Of a stretch of DNA of 34,653 nucleotides, positions 29,709 through 34,653 are shown one piece after another. Source of the stretch: Variovorax sp. CAN15 (lineage in GTDB: Bacteria; Pseudomonadota; Gammaproteobacteria; Burkholderiales; Burkholderiaceae_C); assembly GCF_030462475.1 (NCBI RefSeq), contig NZ_JASMRZ010000054.1:1-34653 (forward strand), read 5' to 3'. Every line of letters starts with the position of its first letter. Position 1 is the first letter of the stretch. The translations under genes were made by a program, and so were the position numbers. The notes beneath the pieces were generated by a model, which was not told the origin of the DNA, did no database searches, and was given only the letters and a program-made list of their open reading frames with translations.

Positions 29709-29855
29709 GCGCTTGCTTCCGTAGATCCTGGTTGTCGGGTTGGCTGGAACTTCCGGCGGCCGGGGGGTGGCCCGTTTTTGCCGGAGCCCCCGATTGTCGC
29801 CCGCCGGGACCGTGTTTCGCCATGCGGGTTACCAAGCCCCGCCCGGGAGCGAGTC

Positions 29856-30785
29856 TTAACGGGGCTCCAGCTGGCCGGAAACGGCCTTTTCGAGCATTTC
29901 CCGGGCCAGGTCGACGAACGCGCGCAGCTTGGGCGCCTGCGCCGCGCGGCGGGGGAAGTACAGGAACAGGCCCGGCTCCCCGAAGGCCGAGCGCGGCAGC
30001 AGCTGGCGCAGCCGGCCATCGCGCAGCTCGGCGCGCACCAGCGGCTCGAAGATGTAGGCGATGCCCACGTCGGCCAGCGCCAGGTCGCGGGCGTAGAGCG
30101 CGTCGGTGACCCGCACCGTGCCCGGCACCTCGACCGAAACGTGGGCGCCAGCTTTGTCGCGCAGATCCCAGGCGTACACGCCGCCCGAGGTCACGAAGCG
30201 GAAGCCGATGCAGTTGTGCTGCTGCAGCGCCTCGATGCTGCGCGGCTCGCCGGCCGTGGCCAGGTAGCGCGGCGTGGCCACCATGATGGCCTCGAAGGGC
30301 GGGGTGAGCCGCACCGCCACCATGTCCTGCGCGACGGTGTGGCCCAGGCGCACGCCGGCGTCCTGGCCACTGGCGACGATGTCGGCCAGGCCGTCGTCGC
30401 AGGTGATCTCGATCACCAGCTCCGGGTGGCGGCGCGACATTTCGGCCACCAGCGGCGTCATGACCAGTGGCAGCGCCACGTGGGGCGCGTTGATGCGCAG
30501 CACGCCGCTCACCCGCCCCAGCGACTCGCCGAAGCGGTCCACCGCGTCGGCGATCTCGCCCATGGCCGGGGCCAGCATGCCGATGAAGCTGGCGCCGGCC
30601 TCGGTCAGCCGCACGCTGCGGGTGGTGCGCGCGAAGATCGGCTGGCCCAGGTGGTCCTCGACCGCGCGCACCGCGTGGCTCACGGCCGAGGCGCTCATGC
30701 CCAGCTCGGCCGCCGCGGCGGCGAACCCGCCGCGCCGGTGCACCGCCAGCACGATGGCGAGATGCGGGAGCAGGGTGCGGTCCAT
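29856..30785 (-). CDS. LysR-family transcriptional regulator divergent from an SDR gene
   Basis: A 309-residue regulator: HTH in the first 65 residues (GGFAAAAAELGMSASAVSHA, then VRAVEDHLGQPIFARTTRS) and a substrate-binding domain (VLRINAPHVALPLVMTPLV, LVIEITCDDGLADIV). The ATG at 30785 follows an in-frame TGA directly, so this start is forced. It has no Shine-Dalgarno sequence; instead a perfect 8-bp-arm dyad occupies the region just upstream. It most likely represses itself and controls the divergent SDR gene at 30903. Confidence 0.9.
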   Translation of the reverse strand: MDRTLLPHLAIVLAVHRRGGFAAAAAELGMSASAVSHAVRAVEDHLGQPIFARTTRSVRLTEAGASFIGMLAPAMGEIADAVDRFGESLGRVSGVLRINAPHVALPLVMTPLVAEMSRRHPELVIEITCDDGLADIVASGQDAGVRLGHTVAQDMVAVRLTPPFEAIMVATPRYLATAGEPRSIEALQQHNCIGFRFVTSGGVYAWDLRDKAGAHVSVEVPGTVRVTDALYARDLALADVGIAYIFEPLVRAELRDGRLRQLLPRSAFGEPGLFLYFPRRAAQAPKLRAFVDLAREMLEKAVSGQLEPR

Positions 30786-30787
30786 TC

Positions 30788-30810
30788 ATGCACTGTATCG
30801 CACAGTGCAT
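30788..30810. promoter_or_regulatory. Perfect LysR-type dyad between LysR and SDR genes
   Basis: ATGCACTG (30788-30795), spacer TATCGCA, CAGTGCAT (30803-30810). Arms are perfect and the 23-bp size fits a LysR recognition site. It ends two bases before the LysR start codon and so covers the position of its ribosome-binding site. Confidence 0.65.
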
Positions 30811-30902
30811 TCGATTTGAACCGGCTAGTCGTTGAATGTGTTTGCTGGAACAGTCACGCCATGCCTTCACGGCAACCCTCAACACCCCAAGGAGCCAACG
30901 CC

Positions 30903-31781
30903 ATGTCCACCACCGCCAACACCTCCAGCAACAGCGCCTCGCAGATCCGCCAGACCTGGTTCATCACCGGCGCCGCCTCCGGCTTCGGCCACGCCTTCGC
31001 CGAGCACGCGCTGGCCATGGGCCACAACGTGGTCGCCACCGCCCGCGATGCCGGGCGCCTCGCCGACCTCGTGGCGCTGGCACCCGACCGCGTGCTGGCC
31101 ACGCCGCTCGACGTGGACGCGGCCGGCGCCGCCGAAGCCGCCGTCGAGGCCGCGGTGGCGCGCTTCGGCCGCATCGACGTGCTCGTGAACAACGCGGGCT
31201 ATGGCGTGGTGGGCGCGCTGGAGGAAACCTCCGATGCCGATCTGCGTGCGCTGATGAACACCAACTTCTTCGGCGCCATGGCCGTCACCCGCGCCGCGTT
31301 GCCGGTGCTGCGCGCACAGAAGTCGGGCGCCATCGTGAACATCTCCAGCCTCGGCGGGCAGCTGTCGTTCGCGGGCTTCAGCGCGTATTCGGCCTCCAAG
31401 TTCGCGCTGGAAGGCGCCTCGGAAGCGCTGGCGCAGGAGGTCGCACCCTTCGGCATCAAGGTGCTGATCGTCGAACCGGGCCAGTTCCGTACCCAGCTCG
31501 CGGGCAGCGGCATGCGCCACATGCCGGTGATCGAGGCCTATCAGCCGGTGGTGGGTGCCACGCGCGAGTTCGCGCACAGCATGCACAACACGCAGGCAGG
31601 CGATCCGCGCAAGGCGGCGGTGGCCATCGCGAAGGCGCTGCAAGCCGAGAACACGCCGCTGCGCCTGCCGCTGGGCGGCGACTCGGTCGACGCGGTGCGC
31701 GCCCATGCGCAGGCGATGCTCAAGGACATGGAAGCCTGGGAAGCCCTGAGCCGCAGCACCGACTTCGACGCCGCGGCCTGA
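30903..31781 (+). CDS. SDR-family oxidoreductase (classical)
   Basis: A 292-residue short-chain dehydrogenase with cofactor motif TGAASGFG (22-29), NNAG (96-99), N119-T120 region and a complete active site S149 (NISSL), Y162 and K166 (YSASK). An N-terminal Ser/Thr/Asn-rich tail (about 14 residues) precedes the Rossmann fold. The C-terminal region (FRTQLAGSGMRHMPVIEAYQ) is typical of a large group annotated only as oxidoreductase. AAGGAG precedes the ATG. Likely regulated by the divergent LysR protein. The substrate is unknown. Confidence 0.9.
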   Translation: MSTTANTSSNSASQIRQTWFITGAASGFGHAFAEHALAMGHNVVATARDAGRLADLVALAPDRVLATPLDVDAAGAAEAAVEAAVARFGRIDVLVNNAGYGVVGALEETSDADLRALMNTNFFGAMAVTRAALPVLRAQKSGAIVNISSLGGQLSFAGFSAYSASKFALEGASEALAQEVAPFGIKVLIVEPGQFRTQLAGSGMRHMPVIEAYQPVVGATREFAHSMHNTQAGDPRKAAVAIAKALQAENTPLRLPLGGDSVDAVRAHAQAMLKDMEAWEALSRSTDFDAAA

Positions 31782-31794
31782 AGGCAGGCAGGCA

Positions 31795-32433
31795 TCAGGC
31801 CAGCGGCAGTTCGATGGTGGCCGCCAGCGGAACGGTGTCGATGCGCGCCGCGCTGGCCACGATCACCGCCTGCCTCACCTGCGCCGCGAAGCCCGAGAGC
31901 GTGGCCCACAGGCAGCGCGTCGAGGGCATGTCCAGGCCGGCGGTCGGCTCGTCGAGCAGTATGAGCGGGCGGCCCGACGCCAGCCCGGCGGCCATCCACA
32001 CCTTGCGCTTCGAGCCGGTGGAGAGCATGAACATCTTCTTGTCCAGGTGCGGCGCCAGCGAGAAGCCGTCGGCGATGGCCTGCCACTTCGCTTCGTCGAA
32101 GCCCGCGTCGCCCTCGACGAGCGAAGCCGTGCATTCGCGCGCGCTGATCTGATCGAAGCGATCGGTCACCGGGTCGACGAAGAACACCTGGCGGCGGTAG
32201 GCCTCGGGCGCGGCGTCGAGGCTCACGTCCGCCACGGTCAGCCGACCGGCGGAGGCGGGCAGCGCGCCGGCGATCACCTGCAGCAGGGCTGACTTGCCCG
32301 TGCCGGTATCGCCGTAGAGCAGCGTGACGCCCGGGCCGACGGATGCGTTCCAGCCGGACACCAGCGCGGGTTGGTCGGGGTAGGCGAAGCGCAGCGCGTC
32401 GATCCGGAGGAGGGCGGGAGAAGAAGGATTCAT
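31795..32433 (-). CDS. Orphan ABC-type ATPase with atypical motifs
   Basis: A 212-residue single-domain ATPase. Walker A is GDTGTGKS (41-48) and Walker B LILLDEPTAGLD. The signature reads LSTGSKRK (138-145) in place of LSGGQ. The Q-loop has no Gln (VFFVDPVTDRFD) and the switch-His position reads VIVASAARID, without His. No permease gene is adjacent. The gene starts at ATG 32433, divergent from the secreted protein at 32489. It may serve a distant permease or have a non-transport role. The ribosome-binding site is weak. Confidence 0.8.
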   Translation of the reverse strand: MNPSSPALLRIDALRFAYPDQPALVSGWNASVGPGVTLLYGDTGTGKSALLQVIAGALPASAGRLTVADVSLDAAPEAYRRQVFFVDPVTDRFDQISARECTASLVEGDAGFDEAKWQAIADGFSLAPHLDKKMFMLSTGSKRKVWMAAGLASGRPLILLDEPTAGLDMPSTRCLWATLSGFAAQVRQAVIVASAARIDTVPLAATIELPLA

Positions 32434-32488
32434 GGTCGCGTGCGACTTTATCAACCAGGCGCCCCGCCGGTGGCTACCATCCGGCTCC

Positions 32489-33280
32489 ATGAGAAAACTG
32501 CCGCTCCTGCTCGCCCTGCTGCCGTTCGCCGCCCCGGTGCTTGCCGCTCCCGATCTTTCCGCGCCGTCGGCGCAGGTGTTCGATGCGGTGAAGAAGCCCG
32601 ATTCGCTCGATGCGCAATGGCGCGCGCGCTTGTGCGCACTGCTGCCGCAGCCCTGCAACGCGCAGCAACTGGGCCTTTACCGTCCGCGCGGCGCCGCGCC
32701 CGGCGACTACGTGGTGCTCTCCGCCGAACCGCTGGCCATGGCGCGCGTCAGGCGGGACGCCGGCGACGCGAAGGGCTGGCGGCTCGCTCGCCTCCACGAT
32801 TTCTCCGACTACGCGCAGGCCCTGAAGAAAGGCAGCGACGCCAGCCGGTCCGAGGCGCGTCTCTCGCTCGCGCCGGCGCTCTATCCGGTGGCCGAGGGCA
32901 AGTGGGCAGCGGCGGTGCTGCGGACGGTGTCTGAAGGCTATTCGGGCGGCGGCGCCTCGTTCGACACCGCCGACTTCGTGCCGCTCGAAGGCGGCAAGGC
33001 GGTGCAGGAGGGCATTCCGTTCTCGTGCTCCAAGATGATCCGCGCCTGCTTCAGCGAGAAGGAATACAAGACTTCGAAGCACTGCCACGACGAGAGCTTC
33101 GGCAGCCTGCGCATCGCCTATGGCGAGACTTTCAAGCCCGGCGCCCCGTACGACTGGCAATACACCTGGGTGCAGACCGAGTGGCCGCAGAACGAGCCGC
33201 GCAGCGTGGCGACCACCACGCGCGTGCTGTTCACCGCGAAGACCACCGAGCGCGCGGGCTTCTGCGGCGGGCCGCAGTAG
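32489..33280 (+). CDS. Secreted six-cysteine protein of unknown function
   Basis: A 263-residue protein with a signal peptide (MRKLPLLLALLPFAAPVLAA, cleavage near residue 20). I do not recognise the family. The mature part has six cysteines (49, 56, 180, 187, 199, 259), enough for three disulfides, and three aromatic-rich segments near the C-terminus (YDWQYTWVQTEWPQNEP). No membrane segment or lipobox is seen, so periplasmic location is likely. ATG 32489 gives the signal peptide directly; an in-frame ATG at 32432 would put 19 residues before it. It is divergent from the orphan ATPase and convergent with the MFS gene. Confidence 0.75.
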   Translation: MRKLPLLLALLPFAAPVLAAPDLSAPSAQVFDAVKKPDSLDAQWRARLCALLPQPCNAQQLGLYRPRGAAPGDYVVLSAEPLAMARVRRDAGDAKGWRLARLHDFSDYAQALKKGSDASRSEARLSLAPALYPVAEGKWAAAVLRTVSEGYSGGGASFDTADFVPLEGGKAVQEGIPFSCSKMIRACFSEKEYKTSKHCHDESFGSLRIAYGETFKPGAPYDWQYTWVQTEWPQNEPRSVATTTRVLFTAKTTERAGFCGGPQ

Positions 33281-33296
33281 GCAGCGGGCCCGCGCC

Positions 33297-34616
33297 TCAG
33301 CGGCGCGGCACGGTCGTCGTGCCCACGTGCATCGTGCGTCCTGCCCCCAGCCCCGCGATCACGAGCGCGATGCCCAGGCCGATGAAGAGCCACGACGAGG
33401 CGCGGAAGCTGCCCGTCCAGCCGTGCAGCAGCCCGGCCACCAGCGGCCCGAAGGCCGCCACCATGTAGCCGACGCCCTGCGCCATGCCCGAGAGATGCGC
33501 GGCCACGTGCGAGTCGGGCGAGCGCAGCACGATCATCGTGAGCGCCAGCGCGAAGGTGCCGCCCTGCGCAATGCCCAGCAGCACCGCCCAGGCCCAAACG
33601 CCGAAGAAGCCGTCCAGCGGCGCGAACAGCATCGCCAGCATCGCGCCCACCGTGAGCAGCGCCAGCGCGACCGCCAGGCCGCGCTGGTTGCGCAGCCGCA
33701 CCGCCAGCGCCGGCACCACGAGGCAGGTCACCACCTGCGTCATGACCGACAGCGACACCACGTAGCCGGCCGTCTCGCTGCCCAGCCCGCGCTCGCGCAG
33801 GATCGGCGCGAGCCAGCCCATCACGATGTAGGCGAGGGCAGACTGCAGGCCCATGAAGAAGGTGACCTGCCAGGCAAGCCTGTCGCTCCAGAGGCCGCGC
33901 ACGGTGAAGCCCGATTCGCTCGCCACCGGCTTCAGCGGCAGCGCCTGCGGCGCCCAGATCAGCGTGACCAGCGCGGCCGGCAGCGCCCACATCGCCAGCG
34001 CCATGGTCCAGCCGCCGCCCAGCGCGTGCTCGATGGGCACCGTGAAGCCGGCCGCGCTGGCCGCGCCGCCGCACACGGCCATCGTGTAGAGGCCCATCAT
34101 CAGCGCCGCCCGAGAGGCGAAGTCGCGCTTCACCAGGCCCGACAGCAGCACGTTCGACACCGCGATGCCGCTGCCCGCGATGGCCGAGGCCAGGAACAGC
34201 AGCGGGATGTTGCCGGTGCCGCGCAGCACCGTGCCGACCAGGATGAGCACCATGCAGCCGAGCAGCGTGCGCTCGGTGCCGAAGCGCCGGCCCAGGCCCG
34301 GCGCGAGCGGCGCGAACACGCCGAGGCAGACGATCGGCAGCGTGGTCAGCAGGCTCGCGGCGGTGGCGGAAAGGCCCGTGGCCTTGATGATTTCCGGCAG
34401 CACCACCGAGAGGCTGGCGAACACCGGGCGCAGGTTGAAGGCGATCAGCACCACGCTGGCGCCGAGCAGGATGCGGCGCGCAAGCGTTGGCGCCGGCGTG
34501 GGCCGCGGCGCTGGCAGGCTGTCGGCCTCGGCGTCGATCAGCAGTTCGTCGCCGCCGTGGCGGGCGGATGCGGGTGTGGAAGCGGCGTTGCCGCGCGCGA
34601 GGGTGGCCGAATTCAT
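33297..34616 (-). CDS. CynX/NimT-family MFS transporter
   Basis: A 439-residue transporter with a polar, Ala/Pro-rich N-terminal tail of about 45 residues followed by twelve predicted membrane segments. LIAFNLRPVFASLSVVLPEI at the first segment, LGVFAPLAPGLGRRFGTERT and VLLGIAQGGTFALALTMI fit the CynX/NimT (cyanate or nitroimidazole) family, whose members carry many different substrates. Although the family name recalls cyanate, the gene is 9 kb from cynS and a link is not implied. The ATG at 34616 shares one base with the TGA of the gene upstream (TGATG), indicating translational coupling. Confidence 0.87.
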   Translation of the reverse strand: MNSATLARGNAASTPASARHGGDELLIDAEADSLPAPRPTPAPTLARRILLGASVVLIAFNLRPVFASLSVVLPEIIKATGLSATAASLLTTLPIVCLGVFAPLAPGLGRRFGTERTLLGCMVLILVGTVLRGTGNIPLLFLASAIAGSGIAVSNVLLSGLVKRDFASRAALMMGLYTMAVCGGAASAAGFTVPIEHALGGGWTMALAMWALPAALVTLIWAPQALPLKPVASESGFTVRGLWSDRLAWQVTFFMGLQSALAYIVMGWLAPILRERGLGSETAGYVVSLSVMTQVVTCLVVPALAVRLRNQRGLAVALALLTVGAMLAMLFAPLDGFFGVWAWAVLLGIAQGGTFALALTMIVLRSPDSHVAAHLSGMAQGVGYMVAAFGPLVAGLLHGWTGSFRASSWLFIGLGIALVIAGLGAGRTMHVGTTTVPRR

Positions 34617-34653
34617 CACGAGCCCAGTGCCAGCGCGTTGATCATCGGCGCCA
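34616..34653 (-). CDS. C-terminal end of an upstream gene (partial)
   Basis: The last 11 whole codons before a TGA at 34618-34616 read APMINALALGS. The TGATG overlap with the MFS start supports a real gene in the same operon, continuing beyond the right edge. The product cannot be told from this fragment. Confidence 0.4.
   Translation of the reverse strand, partial: APMINALALGS

Noticed and set aside
33297..34616. CynX-family transporter as part of the cyanate system
   Set aside because: The family is broad, the gene is 9 kb from cynS, on the other strand, and coupled to a different upstream gene.

Overview
The window is a GC-rich stretch of bacterial chromosome with tightly packed genes and strong third-position GC bias. 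Long antisense open frames run through almost every gene as a result. Gene content (CmpA/NrtA-type importer with cyanase, monomeric isocitrate dehydrogenase, LctP, several IclR/LysR/TetR/MerR regulators, Atu4866 and DUF1348 proteins) and protein similarity by eye suggest a Burkholderiales member, most likely Comamonadaceae and Variovorax-like. This assignment is inference; no rRNA or marker gene is present. I see no tRNA, rRNA, CRISPR array, transposase, integrase or replication origin, and no gene-free stretch longer than about 300 bases.

Layout. (1) 1-3246: start of a GlxA-type regulator (cut by the left edge), divergent from a SLAC1/TehA-like channel; then a MerR regulator divergent from a methyltransferase-DUF2938 pair, with a classic 19-bp-spacer MerR promoter between them. 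(2) 3247-11263: an IclR regulator divergent from a seven-gene L-fucose (or related 6-deoxy/aldose sugar) oxidation operon: lactonase, RbsA/RbsC/RbsB-type importer, L-fuconate dehydratase, L-fucose dehydrogenase-like SDR, and mutarotase. (3) 11334-11777: small coiled-coil plus XRE-type HTH protein. (4) 11806-17220: MHS-family transporter, FMN-dependent L-lactate dehydrogenase, LysR regulator and divergent lactate permease. (5) 17198-18345: TetR regulator divergent from a DUF1348 NTF2-like protein around a perfect operator palindrome. (6) 18397-24024: soluble PAS histidine kinase and NarL-type response regulator followed by a cyanate-type ABC importer and cyanase. (7) 24018-27444: a degenerate SDR with a secreted Atu4866 protein, a nucleoside 2-deoxyribosyltransferase-like protein, an alpha/beta hydrolase, and a secreted DUF1161 protein. 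(8) 27471-34653: monomeric NADP isocitrate dehydrogenase, LysR with divergent SDR, an orphan atypical ABC ATPase, a secreted six-cysteine protein, a CynX/NimT-family exporter, and the last codons of one more gene.

How the genes work together. The fucose operon would import the sugar, equilibrate its anomers, oxidise it to the lactone, hydrolyse it to L-fuconate and dehydrate that to 2-keto-3-deoxy-L-fuconate. The enzymes that finish the known route to pyruvate plus L-lactate or lactaldehyde are not here, although an L-lactate uptake and oxidation module follows a few kilobases downstream. The cyanate block combines import and hydrolysis (NH3 plus CO2) under what looks like two-component and possibly sigma-54 control, without the usual cynR and cynT.

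The points I would look at first are the SDR at 24018-24788, which has lost the catalytic Ser and Lys and sits with a secreted Atu4866 protein; the cyanate block with its odd Cys-containing pre-Tat extension and regulatory sites; and several clean operator-like repeats in the divergent intergenic regions. I do not see a clearly unprecedented multi-gene system.
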